Made by a program: the position numbers and the translations under genes
Source: Nonomuraea rhodomycinica
GTDB taxonomy: Bacteria; Actinomycetota; Actinomycetes; Streptosporangiales; Streptosporangiaceae
Length of the DNA: 64,000 nucleotides
Assembly: GCF_013363995.1 (NCBI RefSeq)
Contig: NZ_JABWGO010000001.1
Location: 1,683,222 to 1,747,221 of the forward strand
Direction: 5' to 3'
The notes under the pieces: model-generated
Told to the model about the DNA's origin: nothing
Seen by the model: the letters and a program-made list of their open reading frames with translations, nothing else
The model's database searches: none
Part shown: in pieces, positions 18,902-27,247 of the stretch
How the letters are laid out: every line of letters begins with the position of its first letter
Position numbering within the stretch: the first letter of the stretch is position 1

Positions 18902-19722
18902 GCGCCCTCCCCCGGCTGACGGAACTGCTGCGTGTGCTGCTGGGGCTGGGCCTGCTGCTGCGGGTGGGGCTGCGCCTGCTGCTGCGGGCCGCCCTGCTCG
19001 ATCGCGCTCTGCGGCGCGGGGCCCTGGCCGAGCTCGGCCTTCATGCGGGCGAGCTCCAGCTCGACGTCCATGCCGCCGCCCATGCGGTCGAGCTCGGCCT
19101 GGATGTCGTCGCCGCGGGTGCCGCTGAAGTCGTCGAGCGCGCCGCTGGCCAGCAGCTCGTCGATGGCGCCGGCGCGGGCCTGCATCTGGGCCGTCTTGTC
19201 CTCGGCCCGCTGGATCGCCAGGCCGACGTCGCCCATCTCCTCGGAGATGCCGGAGAACGCCTCGTTGATGCGCGTCTGCGCCTCGGCGGCGGTGTAGGTC
19301 GCCTTGATGGTCTCCTTCTTCGTGCGGAAGGAGTCGACCTTGGCCTGCAGCCGCTGGGAGGCCAGCGTGAGCTTCTCCTCCTCGGCCTGCAGGTTGTCGT
19401 GCTGCACCTTCAGGTCGGCCATCTGGGTCTGCAGGCCGGCCCGGCGCTCCAGCGCGGTGCGGGCGAGGTCCTCGCGGCCGACGGACAGCGCCTTGCGGCC
19501 CTGCTCCTCATAACGCCTGGCCTGCTGCTCCAGGCCGTTGATCTGCAGCTCGACCCGCTTGCGGGAGGTGGCGACGTCGGCCACGCCCCTGCGCACCTTC
19601 TGCAGCAGCTCCAGCTGCCGCTGGTAGGAGTAGTCGAGGGTCTCGCGTGGATCCTCCATCTTGTCCAGGGCCTTGTTGGCCTTGGACTTGAAGATCATCG
19701 AAAGTCTCTTCATCACGCTCAT
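18898..19722 (-). CDS. pspA: Phage-shock protein A (PspA/IM30 family)
   Basis: Coiled-coil membrane-remodelling protein of the ESCRT-III superfamily, 274 residues. The start MSVMKRLSMIFKSKANKALD is the membrane-binding amphipathic helix, followed by long heptad-rich helices to about residue 215. The tail from ~228 is Gln/Pro-rich and low-complexity, longer than in E. coli PspA. AGAAGGGGACGG upstream of the ATG supports the start. It is the first gene of a four-gene operon. There is no linked PspF or PspC, as expected outside Proteobacteria. Confidence 0.93.
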   Translation of the reverse strand: MSVMKRLSMIFKSKANKALDKMEDPRETLDYSYQRQLELLQKVRRGVADVATSRKRVELQINGLEQQARRYEEQGRKALSVGREDLARTALERRAGLQTQMADLKVQHDNLQAEEEKLTLASQRLQAKVDSFRTKKETIKATYTAAEAQTRINEAFSGISEEMGDVGLAIQRAEDKTAQMQARAGAIDELLASGALDDFSGTRGDDIQAELDRMGGGMDVELELARMKAELGQGPAPQSAIEQGGPQQQAQPHPQQQAQPQQHTQQFRQPGEGA

Positions 19723-19848
19723 GCGCGTCGGCCGTCCCCTTCTTAGGTCGTGCTGGTGGTCACCCAGTGCAGCGCAGCCGCCCTGGGATTACCCTACGCA
19801 TAACGCACGAGGGCGTCACTAAGTTGCAGTCCAGGTAGGGTTGACGTC

Positions 19849-20460
19849 GTGTTGCGACGCCGTTCCCAAACCTCCGTGGACGACACTCCCGTCCCCGCTG
19901 ACGATCCTAAGCCTCAGGGCAAGGGTCGTCCCACACCCAAGCGCCGAGACGCCGAAGGCAGGCGGCGCCAGCCGGTCAGCGCTCCGAAGGACCGCAAGGA
20001 GGCCTACCGGCAGATGCGGGCCAAGCAGGCCGCGGAGCGCGATCGGGCCCGCAAGGGCATGCTCGCGGGAGACGAACGCTACCTCCCGGCGCGCGACAAG
20101 GGCCCGGCCCGCAAGTTCGCCCGCGACTGGGTCGACTCGCGACGGCTGCCCAGCCAGTACTTCCTGCCGTTCTCGCTGCTGATCCTGCTGGCGACGTGGA
20201 TCCCGTGGCCGATCCAGGTGCGCGGCCTGATCCTCGGCTACGTCATCACGATCGGCTGGCCGATCATGATGATCGGCGTCGTGGCCACCTCGCTCTACGT
20301 GGCCTGGAAGGTCAAGAAGCTGGGCGCGGAGAAGCTGCCGAACGAGAGCATGCGCGGCGTCGGCTTCTACGCGGCGATGCGCGCCCTGCAGATCCGCAAG
20401 CTGCGCTTCCCGCCGCCCACGGTGGCGCCGGGCGGCAAGCCGGTCGCCCCCAGGAAGTAG
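19849..20460 (+). CDS. DUF3043 membrane protein
   Basis: 203 residues. A highly charged, Arg/Lys-rich cytoplasmic N-terminus (to ~110) includes RKEAYRQMRAKQAAERDRARKGM. It is followed by two hydrophobic helices (about 105-125 and 130-150) and a basic tail. This is the DUF3043 architecture conserved in Actinobacteria; function is unknown. GTG 19849 follows a TAGGGT box (19836-19841) by seven bases, so the mRNA is probably leaderless. The last seven codons and the stop lie in a 26-bp tandem repeat. Confidence 0.88.
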   Translation: MLRRRSQTSVDDTPVPADDPKPQGKGRPTPKRRDAEGRRRQPVSAPKDRKEAYRQMRAKQAAERDRARKGMLAGDERYLPARDKGPARKFARDWVDSRRLPSQYFLPFSLLILLATWIPWPIQVRGLILGYVITIGWPIMMIGVVATSLYVAWKVKKLGAEKLPNESMRGVGFYAAMRALQIRKLRFPPPTVAPGGKPVAPRK

Positions 20461-20536
20461 CGGAGCCGGTCGCCCCCAGGAAGTAGCGGAGCCGGTCGCG
20501 CCCAGGAGGCAGTGAGCCGGTCGCGCCAGGTAGCAG
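20440..20536. repeat. 26-bp tandem repeat spanning the DUF3043 stop codon
   Basis: The unit CCGGTCGCCCCCAGGAAGTA plus GCGGAG occurs perfectly at 20440-20465 and 20466-20491, then degenerately at 20492-20516 and from 20517. The first copy carries the final codons and stop of the DUF3043 gene. Confidence 0.9.
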
Positions 20537-20552
20537 GCCGCGAACGGCGGCC

Positions 20553-21551
20553 TCAGGCGCGGATGCTCCAGGTGAGCACCCCGTCGGCGACGCGTGGCCG
20601 CCACTGCCCCACCCGGCCCCGCTCCAGGCCGTCGGCCGTGGCCCTCAGCAGCCCGTAATACGACCTGACCCGCAGGCCGCCGGGCCGGGTCGAGCGGTAC
20701 TCGTCGCCGACCTCGACGACGGATCCGGCGTCCTCGCCGGAGACGAGCAGCACACCCTCCACCTGGCCCCCGACCGGGATGAGCCGGTCGTCCCAGTCCT
20801 CTCCCGGCACGATCCCGCCGCCGTCGCGGCAGTACTCCCGCCACAGGGCGCGGATCTCCCGGACGCCGAACAGCCGCTCGCCGAGCAGCCCGAAGTGTGC
20901 CGCCCCGTCGTGGCGCAGCAGGGAGGCGCGCAGGGCGTCGGGGAACTCCACGCCCATGCGCGCCTCGGCGAGCGCGATCCGCCTGGGCCCGGCCGGGGCG
21001 CCGAGCGTGGCGTACGTCCGCGGCGCGTTCCGCTTGAGCCACCGTTCGATGCGCCGCCACTGGTGGGTGACGGCCCGCCGTACGCGGGGATCGACCGGCC
21101 GTACCAGCGCCGGACGCGCGGCAGGACGGCAGACCAGGTCCGAGGGCGCCAGGAGCTCGGGGCTCGGGCTCGGGGACGCGCCGACCGGTGTCGTGGGCGG
21201 CGCGGTGGCCAGGGGTGACGTGCCGGCCGGTGACGGCGTGTCCGCCGGTGAGGAGGCGGCCAGCATCGAGGGCGTGGGCATCGGCGACGGCGTGGGCGCC
21301 GGTGGGGCGGCGGGCGTCAGGAACGCGGCGGCCACCAGCAGCACGACCGCCACGACCGCCCCGCTGGTGAGCAGGAGCGGCGTGATCCCCCCGGAACGCC
21401 GGGGCCGCCCGCTCCCGGCCGGCGCCGCCCCGGTGTGGCCAGGCGCCTGACCAGGGTGTTCCTGGCGCGACCGGCGGCGCAGCCGGACGGCGATCGCGGT
21501 CAGGATCGCCGCGGTCAGCGCCGTCCGTACGAGCTTCAGCACGTCGCGCAC
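20553..21551 (-). CDS. Membrane-anchored SMI1/KNR4 (SUKH)-like protein
   Basis: 332 residues. A basic N-terminus and one strong helix (about 57-80) are followed by a Pro/Thr/Ser/Ala-rich linker (about 82-135). The C-terminal ~190 residues resemble the SUKH superfamily: HQWRRIERWLKRNAP, PRRIALAEARMGVEFPDAL, LLRHDGA and FGVREI in the normal order. SUKH proteins are best known as immunity proteins of bacterial toxin systems, but many are housekeeping. No toxin gene is adjacent. It is divergent from the aldo/keto reductase, with only 47 bases between the starts. Confidence 0.75.
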   Translation of the reverse strand: MRDVLKLVRTALTAAILTAIAVRLRRRSRQEHPGQAPGHTGAAPAGSGRPRRSGGITPLLLTSGAVVAVVLLVAAAFLTPAAPPAPTPSPMPTPSMLAASSPADTPSPAGTSPLATAPPTTPVGASPSPSPELLAPSDLVCRPAARPALVRPVDPRVRRAVTHQWRRIERWLKRNAPRTYATLGAPAGPRRIALAEARMGVEFPDALRASLLRHDGAAHFGLLGERLFGVREIRALWREYCRDGGGIVPGEDWDDRLIPVGGQVEGVLLVSGEDAGSVVEVGDEYRSTRPGGLRVRSYYGLLRATADGLERGRVGQWRPRVADGVLTWSIRA

Positions 21552-21565
21552 CCTATCCCGAATCA

Positions 21566-21598
21566 GGTCACATCACGTGACCGCCTAGGGTCGGAGGC
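21566..21598. promoter_or_regulatory. Leaderless promoter of the aldo/keto reductase with an inverted repeat
   Basis: TAGGGT (21586-21591) stands seven bases before the ATG at 21599. Just upstream, GGTCAC and GTGACC (21566-21571, 21577-21582) form an inverted repeat around five bases, which could be an operator for one or both divergent genes. Confidence 0.45.
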
Positions 21599-22597
21599 AT
21601 GGAATTCCGTCACCTCGGCCGCAGCGGTCTCAAGGTCAGCGAGATCAGCTACGGCAACTGGCTCACCCATGGCTCCCAGGTCGAGGAAGAGGCCGCCAAG
21701 CAGTGCGTGCAGGCCGCCCTCGACGAGGGGGTCACCACGTTCGACACCGCCGACGTGTACGCCGGCACCAAGGCCGAGGAGGTCCTCGGCCGGGCGCTGA
21801 AGGGCGTGCGCCGCGAGTCGCTGGAGATCTTCACCAAGGTGTACTGGCCCACCGGACCGGGCCAGAACGACCGGGGCCTGTCCCGCAAGCACATCACCGA
21901 GTCGATCCACGGGTCCCTGCGCCGCCTGCAGACCGACTACGTCGACCTCTACCAGGCGCACCGCTTCGACCACGAGACGCCGCTCGAGGAGACCCTGAAG
22001 ACGTTCGACGACCTCGTACGGCAGGGCAAGGTCCTCTACGTCGGCGTCAGCGAGTGGAACGCCGAGCAGATCGCCCAGGCGCTGAAGATCGCCGACGAGA
22101 TGGGCTTCGACCGGATCGTGTCCAACCAGCCGCAGTACTCCATGCTGTGGCGGGTCATCGAGGGCGAGGTCGTGCCGCTGTGCGAGCGCGAGGGCATCGG
22201 CCAGATCGTCTGGTCGCCGATCGCGCAGGGCGTGCTCACCGGCAAGTACCTGCCCGGGCAGCAGCCGCCGGAGGGCTCCCGCGCCACCGACCCGAGCGGC
22301 AGCGGCATGATCGCCCGGTTCATGAACGACGACGTGCTCTCCCGCGTCCAGGAGCTCAAGCCGATCGCCGCCGACCTCGGGCTCAGCATGGCGCAGCTCG
22401 CCGTCGCGTGGGTGCTGCAGAACCCGAACGTGTCCAGCGCGATCATCGGCGCCTCCCGGCCCGAGCAGGTGCGCGACAACGTCAAGGCGGCGGGCGTCAA
22501 GCTCGACGCCGAGGTGCTCAAGCGGATCGACGACGTCCTCGGCTCCGTGGTGGAGCGCGACCCGGGCAAGACCGTCAGCCCCGCCAAGCGCCCCTGA
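21599..22597 (+). CDS. Aldo/keto reductase (Kv-beta-like group)
   Basis: NADPH-dependent reductase of 332 residues with a TIM-barrel fold. It starts MEFRHLGRSGLKVSEISYGN. The catalytic tetrad positions are visible in FDTADVYAGTKAE (Asp and Tyr), FTKVYWP (Lys) and YQAHRFD (His). The C-terminal IIGASRPEQVRDN binds the NADP phosphate in the family. It is closest in style to the YajO/Kv-beta group; the substrate is unknown. It is monocistronic and is followed by a strong hairpin. Confidence 0.93.
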   Translation: MEFRHLGRSGLKVSEISYGNWLTHGSQVEEEAAKQCVQAALDEGVTTFDTADVYAGTKAEEVLGRALKGVRRESLEIFTKVYWPTGPGQNDRGLSRKHITESIHGSLRRLQTDYVDLYQAHRFDHETPLEETLKTFDDLVRQGKVLYVGVSEWNAEQIAQALKIADEMGFDRIVSNQPQYSMLWRVIEGEVVPLCEREGIGQIVWSPIAQGVLTGKYLPGQQPPEGSRATDPSGSGMIARFMNDDVLSRVQELKPIAADLGLSMAQLAVAWVLQNPNVSSAIIGASRPEQVRDNVKAAGVKLDAEVLKRIDDVLGSVVERDPGKTVSPAKRP

Positions 22598-22683
22598 CCG
22601 GCGGGCCGGGGTCCTCTCGCGCAGGAGAGGGCCCGGTCCCCGCTGCCCCGAGGCCAGCGCTGTGCTCGCGGTCCTCGCAGGAG

Positions 22684-22722
22684 GAGACCCCTTGAGCCCG
22701 TGGCCGCGGCTCAAGGGGTCTC
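22684..22722. terminator. Hairpin downstream of the aldo/keto reductase
   Basis: A perfect 15-bp stem (22684-22698 with 22708-22722) and a nine-base loop, 86 bases after the stop codon. It has no T-run. It separates this gene from the convergent small gene at 22860. Confidence 0.7.
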
Positions 22723-22784
22723 GCTCGTCAGCAGGGCTTCCGTGGCCGGTCAGGAGGCCCGGGACCGACCGGTCGTCCGCCGTC

Positions 22785-22845
22785 CGTCATCCGTCATCGC
22801 GTCACTTCGTCATCGCGTCGTTCCGTCGTTCCGTCGTTCCGTCAC
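22785..22845. repeat. Short GTCGTTCC-type tandem repeats in an intergenic region
   Basis: Three perfect GTCGTTCC copies (22817-22840) follow related GTCATC/GTCCGTCATC segments. The stretch is non-coding low-complexity sequence between two convergent genes. Confidence 0.7.
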
Positions 22846-22859
22846 GGAGATGCCGGCCG

Positions 22860-23066
22860 TCACTCGGCGCGCAACGACAGGCCCTGGTACTCGACACGGT
22901 CCTCGTCGAGCAGGGCGACCTGCTCGACACCGGATTCAAGCAGGTCACGCCAGTTCTCGCCGAGCCAGGACTCCGCGTCGGCCTGGCTGGGGAAAACCTC
23001 TCGCGGCAACGGGCGGTCTGTCACCTCACCGCCATGCGCGTTCTCGTAACGCCACCGCCATGTCAT
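22860..23066 (-). CDS. Small conserved actinobacterial protein, function unknown
   Basis: 68 residues beginning MTWRWRYENAHGGEV and including FPSQADAESWLGENWRDL and VALLDEDR. I recall similar short proteins (aromatic N-terminus, then SQADAESWLGE) in many actinomycetes, without assigned function. ATG 23066 is chosen because AAGGAG lies eight bases upstream; the open frame extends to 23141 without support. There is no signal peptide or membrane segment. It is monocistronic. Confidence 0.75.
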   Translation of the reverse strand: MTWRWRYENAHGGEVTDRPLPREVFPSQADAESWLGENWRDLLESGVEQVALLDEDRVEYQGLSLRAE

Positions 23067-23367
23067 GCATACGCTCCTTTTCCGCGGGTTCGCCGGCGCA
23101 CCCTCCGGCGGCACTGGCACCCTACTCCCGCGCCCCGTCACGGGGCCTCACGCCGCACACACCACCCTCACACCCCCGCGCTCGCGGCTCGGGCGTTCCA
23201 GGCGCCGACACGCGAACGCCGTCCCGTGAGACGGCGGCCGAGGAGGCGGCATGGCACGCGCCCCAGGGACCAGGTCACGCCGGCGGGGCGCAGGCGGGGG
23301 CGTCCTCGATGTGCCGAGCGCGCTCGCTCGGCGCGGTGAAGGGTGCCGGGCGCGTACGCTCGGCGCG
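23067..23367. other. Non-coding gap before cobU
   Basis: About 300 bases with no convincing gene. They contain the promoter of the small gene on the left and a leaderless-type -10 box (TACGCT, 23355-23360) for cobU on the right. CGCTCGGCGCGGTGAAGG is repeated directly at 23325-23342 and 23357-23374, duplicating the cobU start region. I see no cobalamin riboswitch. Confidence 0.6.
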
Positions 23368-24387
23368 GTGAAGGTCTTTCTCCCTGGTACGGCGGGAGGC
23401 TCGGGCTGGCCGGAGCCGGGCTGCCGGTGCGCCTCCTGCCGCCGCCTGCCCGCCGGACGGCGCCGGCCGTTCGAGATGGTGGTGGACGGCGTCGCGCGGC
23501 TGCCGTTCCTCGCCCCGCCGCCCGGGTACCGCGCCTTCGCGGGCGGCCACGGGCTGGAGGGCCCCGACGGCACGCGCGTCCTGTACGTCCCGCCCGGCCC
23601 GTACCCGGACGGCGTGGAAGGGCGCTGCGACCTGCTCCTCATCGACCTGCTCGACCGGCCAGAACGGCTCGGCCTGCTGCGGCGTGACGGGGTCGCCGAC
23701 CGGGACACCCTCGTGGTGGCGGTCGGTCTCGACCATCGGGCGCGGTCGGAGGAGGAGCTGGCCCGGCGGCTGTCCCTGTGGGGTGCGCACGCCGTACCGG
23801 ACGGCACGACCCTCGACACGACCTCCGCCGAGGCGCTCCTCCTCGCCGGGCGGCCGCCCGGGGAAGGGCCCTGGAGGGAGCTGGTGCTGGGCGGGTCGCG
23901 TTCGGGGAAGTCGGCCGAGGCGGAGACCCGGCTGGCCGGCGAGCCGTACGTCACCTATGTCGCCACGGGACCCGGCGGCGAGGGGGACGCCGAGTGGGCG
24001 GCCCGGATCCGCGCGCACCGGGAGCGCAGGCCCGCGCACTGGGCGACGCTGGAGACGACCGACCTCGCCCGGGTCGTCCGGGACGCCGCCACGTCGCTGC
24101 TGGTGGACGGGCTCGGCACGTGGCTGGCGGCGGTGTTCGACGAACACGGCGCCTGGGAGGGCGACCGGGCTGCGGTGTGGCGGCGGTGCGACGAGCTCGT
24201 GGCCGCCTGGCGCGGCGCGGGGCGGCGGATCGTGGCGGTGTCGGACGAGGTGGGCATGGGCGTGGTGCCGGCCACGCCGAGCGGGCGGGCCTTCAGGGAC
24301 GCCCTGGGCCGCCTCAACGAGCGCCTGGCGGCCGAGTCGGAGGACGTCGCCCTCGTGGTGGCCGGCCGCGTCCTGGCACTGCCCTGA
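23368..24387 (+). CDS. cobU: Adenosylcobinamide kinase / adenosylcobinamide-phosphate guanylyltransferase CobU with an N-terminal extension
   Basis: Cobalamin nucleotide-loop assembly enzyme. The CobU domain occupies about 171-339 with a P-loop (GGSRSGKS, 175-182), SLLVDGLGTWLA and VSDEVGMGVVPA. The first ~165 residues (PGCRCASC near 18-24) look like the degenerate metallo-beta-lactamase-like extension seen in some actinobacterial CobU proteins, without HxHxDH. The start is set at GTG 23368, seven bases after TACGCT (leaderless). An upstream frame to 23251 exists but is compositionally poor. cobS follows at 25379, with an ABC ATPase in between. Confidence 0.9.
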   Translation: MKVFLPGTAGGSGWPEPGCRCASCRRLPAGRRRPFEMVVDGVARLPFLAPPPGYRAFAGGHGLEGPDGTRVLYVPPGPYPDGVEGRCDLLLIDLLDRPERLGLLRRDGVADRDTLVVAVGLDHRARSEEELARRLSLWGAHAVPDGTTLDTTSAEALLLAGRPPGEGPWRELVLGGSRSGKSAEAETRLAGEPYVTYVATGPGGEGDAEWAARIRAHRERRPAHWATLETTDLARVVRDAATSLLVDGLGTWLAAVFDEHGAWEGDRAAVWRRCDELVAAWRGAGRRIVAVSDEVGMGVVPATPSGRAFRDALGRLNERLAAESEDVALVVAGRVLALP

Positions 24388-24544
24388 CGTTCCCGCTGCC
24401 TCCCGCAGACGGTTCTCACTCGCAGCGGAGCGAGCGGTGCCGGGCGCGCCTCGGAGGGCGCACGCGGTCAGACGAGGGCTGACCCCTGCGGGGCGACAGG
24501 GCGGGCGGCCGGGTTCAGCGGGTGGGGTCAGGTACCGGTGATGG

Positions 24545-25345
24545 TCAGGGGCGGATGGCGCGGGCGTACCAGCGGCCGTCGAGGCGGTCGACGTGGAGGG
24601 CGCGGCCGAAGCACTCGGACAGATGACCGGGCGTGAGCACCTCGGAGACCGGTCCCGCCGCCAGGAGGCGGGCGTCGCGCATGAGCATGGCGTGCGTGGT
24701 GGTCGCGGGGATCTCCTCCAGGTGGTGCGTCACCGTGATCGTGGTGAGCACCGGCCGCGTGGCCGCCAGGTCCTCGACGGCCGTGATCAGGTCCTCGCGG
24801 GCGGGCAGGTCGAGTCCGGCGAACGGCTCGTCCAGCAGCAGCACCGCCGGGTCGGACATGAGCGACCTGGCCACCCGGACGCGGGCCCGCTCGCCCTGGG
24901 AGCACACCCGGAACGGCCGGTCGGCCAGGTCCTTGCAGCCGAGGTCGGCCAGCAGGCGCAGCGCGCGGTCGCGCTCGGCGTCGCCGTACTTGTCCCACAG
25001 CGGGGCGCTCGTCCCGGTGTGGCCGGTGAGCACCACGGTGAGCGCGGTCGCCCCCTCCTCCTCCAGGAGATCCTCGTCGACGAGGCGCTGGCTGGCCGCG
25101 ACCAGGCCGATGTGGCGGCGCAGGGAGCGCAGATCGACCCGGCCGAGGCGGTGGCCGAGCACGCTCACCACGCCCTCGGTCGGATGCCGCACGGCGGCGG
25201 CCAGCGACAGCAGTGTCGTCTTCCCCGCCCCGTTGGGGCCGAGGATCGCCCAGTGCTCGCCGTACTCCACCCGCCAGTCGACGCCGCTCAGCAGCGTCTT
25301 GCCGACGACCCGGACCGCTACGCCTTCGAGTTGAACCACGTGCAT
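24545..25345 (-). CDS. ABC transporter-type ATP-binding protein without a linked permease
   Basis: 266-residue single ABC domain. Walker A is GPNGAGKTT, Walker B is VLLLDEPFAGLD, and the H-loop lies in TVTHHLEEIP. The signature is CSQGERARV rather than LSGGQ, a variant typical of the ModF/YlmA-like ATPases. No membrane partner is adjacent, so the role is unclear; molybdate or other transport, or a soluble function, are all possible. TAGGGT (minus strand, 25357-25352) lies six bases before the ATG, so it is probably leaderless. It is divergent from cobS. Confidence 0.9.
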   Translation of the reverse strand: MHVVQLEGVAVRVVGKTLLSGVDWRVEYGEHWAILGPNGAGKTTLLSLAAAVRHPTEGVVSVLGHRLGRVDLRSLRRHIGLVAASQRLVDEDLLEEEGATALTVVLTGHTGTSAPLWDKYGDAERDRALRLLADLGCKDLADRPFRVCSQGERARVRVARSLMSDPAVLLLDEPFAGLDLPAREDLITAVEDLAATRPVLTTITVTHHLEEIPATTTHAMLMRDARLLAAGPVSEVLTPGHLSECFGRALHVDRLDGRWYARAIRP

Positions 25346-25378
25346 CCGCTCACCCTAACGGCCGTACCATCGACCGTT
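25346..25378. promoter_or_regulatory. Compact divergent promoter region for the ABC ATPase and cobS
   Basis: Only 33 bases separate the two start codons. It holds two leaderless-type -10 boxes: TAGGGT on the minus strand (25357-25352, six bases before the ATPase ATG) and TACCAT on the plus strand (25365-25370, eight bases before the cobS ATG). The -35 elements must lie inside the opposite gene. Confidence 0.55.
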
Positions 25379-26140
25379 ATGCGGCTTCGCGGGGGATCTC
25401 CCGGCTCGTCCCCGGCCGGTGCGGGCCGGACGGACGGGCTGCGGCTGGCCGTGGGCCTGCTGACGATCTTCCCGGTACGCGTCGGCCGGGTGGATCGGCG
25501 TACCGCGGGCGCGGCCATGGGCCTGGCGCCGGTGGTCGGGCTGGTGCTGGGGCTGGTGGCGTGCCTGCCGCTCCTGCTGCCGGGGCCGCCGCTGCTGGGG
25601 GCCGCGCTGGCCGTGGGGGCGCTGGCCGTGCTGACGCGCGGGCTGCACCTGGACGGGCTGGCGGACCTGGCCGACGGGCTCGGCAGCGGCAAGCCCGCCG
25701 ATCAGGCGCTCGACATCATGAAAAAGTCGGACATCGGGCCGTTCGGGGTGATGACGTTGGTCATCACGTTGCTCGTCCAGATCGCCGCGCTGGCCGCGGC
25801 CGGGCCGTACGCGCTGGTGACCGCCTGCGTGACGGGGCGGCTCGCGCTCGTGTGGGCCTGCCGGTCCGGGGTGCCCGCCGCGCGGCCCGGCGGGCTCGGG
25901 GCGACGGTCGCCGGCACGGTACGGCCGGCGACCGCCTGGCTGGTGACCGCGGCGGCGCTGGTCGTCGCCACGCCCGCGCTCGTCGTCGCGCCCGTGGCCA
26001 TGGCGGCGGGGCTCGGGGCGGCGCTGCTGCTCCTGCGCCGGGCCAGGCGGCGGCTCGGCGGCGTCACCGGGGACGTCCTCGGCGCGCTGGTGGAGACGGC
26101 GACCACCGCCGCCCTGGTGGTCTGGGCCGTGAGCGGCTGA
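25379..26140 (+). CDS. cobS: Adenosylcobinamide-GDP ribazoletransferase CobS
   Basis: Integral membrane enzyme of 253 residues that joins adenosylcobinamide-GDP to alpha-ribazole in the last step of cobalamin synthesis. Motifs: LRLAVGLLTIFPV, the Asp-rich LHLDGLADLADGLGSG that binds the nucleotide and metal, and MKKSDIGPFGV. Several hydrophobic helices follow. The open frame extends far upstream inside the antisense of the ATPase, so ATG 25379 is chosen. With cobU it implies cobinamide salvage or completion; other cob genes are outside the window. Confidence 0.93.
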   Translation: MRLRGGSPGSSPAGAGRTDGLRLAVGLLTIFPVRVGRVDRRTAGAAMGLAPVVGLVLGLVACLPLLLPGPPLLGAALAVGALAVLTRGLHLDGLADLADGLGSGKPADQALDIMKKSDIGPFGVMTLVITLLVQIAALAAAGPYALVTACVTGRLALVWACRSGVPAARPGGLGATVAGTVRPATAWLVTAAALVVATPALVVAPVAMAAGLGAALLLLRRARRRLGGVTGDVLGALVETATTAALVVWAVSG

Positions 26141-26218
26141 GCCGCGCCGGGCCCGGTGCCGTGCGCCATGGCGGCCGAGGGAGGCACGCGTCATGGCGGG
26201 CTGCGAGGAGCGCCGGTG

Positions 26219-27247
26219 TCAGCCCGCGGAGGGGGTCCCGGCGGGATCCGGCTGAGGCACGGGGAAGTACGGGGGCCGCGGCGCCCGTACCGGGAAGAAG
26301 CGGAGCAGCACCACCGCCGTCACGGCCAGCACCGCCCACCCGGCCAGCCCCGTGAACCCGGCCACGACCGGGTCGGGCGGCGCGTCCGCGTCGCCGAGTA
26401 GCAGGACGACGCCCGTCACCGCGTTCACCGAGCCGTGGGCCGCCACGGCGGGCCACACGCTGCCCGAGCGCAGCCGCAGCCACCCGAACACCACCCCGGC
26501 CAGCACGCAGAACCCCACGAAGTACAGGGCTGCCCAGGGGCCGAGGCGGGCGTAGTTGTAGCCGAGCAGCGTGAGCGGGGCGTGCCAGAGCCCCCAGACG
26601 ACACCGGACAGCGCCAGCCCGGCGACCGTGCCGTGCGCGGCCACGAGCCGGGGCGCCAGCCAGCCGCGCCAGCCCCACTCCTCGCCCAGCGACGGGACCG
26701 CGTTGAGCAGCGGGCCGGCCAGCGTCGCGATCAGGATCTGGACGACCACGACCGTGGACAGCCCGCCCGGCACCTGCGCGCCCTGCGCCCGCAGCCCCTG
26801 CTGGAACAGGCTGAACCGGGTCAGGTCCAGCGAGACCAGCCCGAAGGCGGCGCTCAGCGCGATCGACGCCGCGACCAGCAGGGGCACGCCGAACCAGACG
26901 AGCAGCACCAGCAGGAGGGTGCGGCCGGGCCGCTCCCCCAGCGTCAGCCCGGTCTCCCGGGCGAACCGGCGGAACGGCGGCCGTCCCGGCGCCGCCCCCG
27001 CGCCCGCGTCCGCACCGGAGCCCGCGGCCGAGCCCGTACCGACCCGCGCACCCGCGTCCGTGCCGGAGCCCGCGGCGCGGCCCGTCAGCAGCCACACCGC
27101 CAGCACGCCCACGCTGGGCGTGAACATCATCACCATCCCCCACACCTGCGTCATGGGCGAGGTGAGGCCGCCCGCCAGCCACAGGGGCAGCGCCGCCACC
27201 CAGGCCAGCCCGAACGCCACGACCAGGAACACCGGCAGGGGCCTCAT
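26219..27247 (-). CDS. CPBP-family (Abi/CAAX-like) intramembrane metalloprotease
   Basis: 342 residues with about eight hydrophobic helices. The CPBP motifs are present: SLGEEWGWRGWLAP (motif EExxxR) and GVVWGLWHAPLTLLG (motif with the second-helix His), plus a third His in AVAAHGSVN. A Gly/Ala/Ser-rich loop (about 59-89) separates the second helix from the rest. The ATG overlaps the stop codon of the DUF1648 gene (ATGA). It is the last gene of a three-gene operon led by a GntR regulator. The substrate is unknown; bacterial members range from bacteriocin immunity to signalling. Confidence 0.88.
   Translation of the reverse strand: MRPLPVFLVVAFGLAWVAALPLWLAGGLTSPMTQVWGMVMMFTPSVGVLAVWLLTGRAAGSGTDAGARVGTGSAAGSGADAGAGAAPGRPPFRRFARETGLTLGERPGRTLLLVLLVWFGVPLLVAASIALSAAFGLVSLDLTRFSLFQQGLRAQGAQVPGGLSTVVVVQILIATLAGPLLNAVPSLGEEWGWRGWLAPRLVAAHGTVAGLALSGVVWGLWHAPLTLLGYNYARLGPWAALYFVGFCVLAGVVFGWLRLRSGSVWPAVAAHGSVNAVTGVVLLLGDADAPPDPVVAGFTGLAGWAVLAVTAVVLLRFFPVRAPRPPYFPVPQPDPAGTPSAG

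Noticed and set aside
20553..21551. Toxin-immunity locus
   Set aside because: Only the SUKH-like protein is present; no toxin-like gene with RHS, LXG or WXG features lies nearby.
23067..25378. Cobalamin riboswitch for cobU or cobS
   Set aside because: cobU and cobS have leaderless-type starts and very short upstream regions; I could not find B12-box-like sequence.
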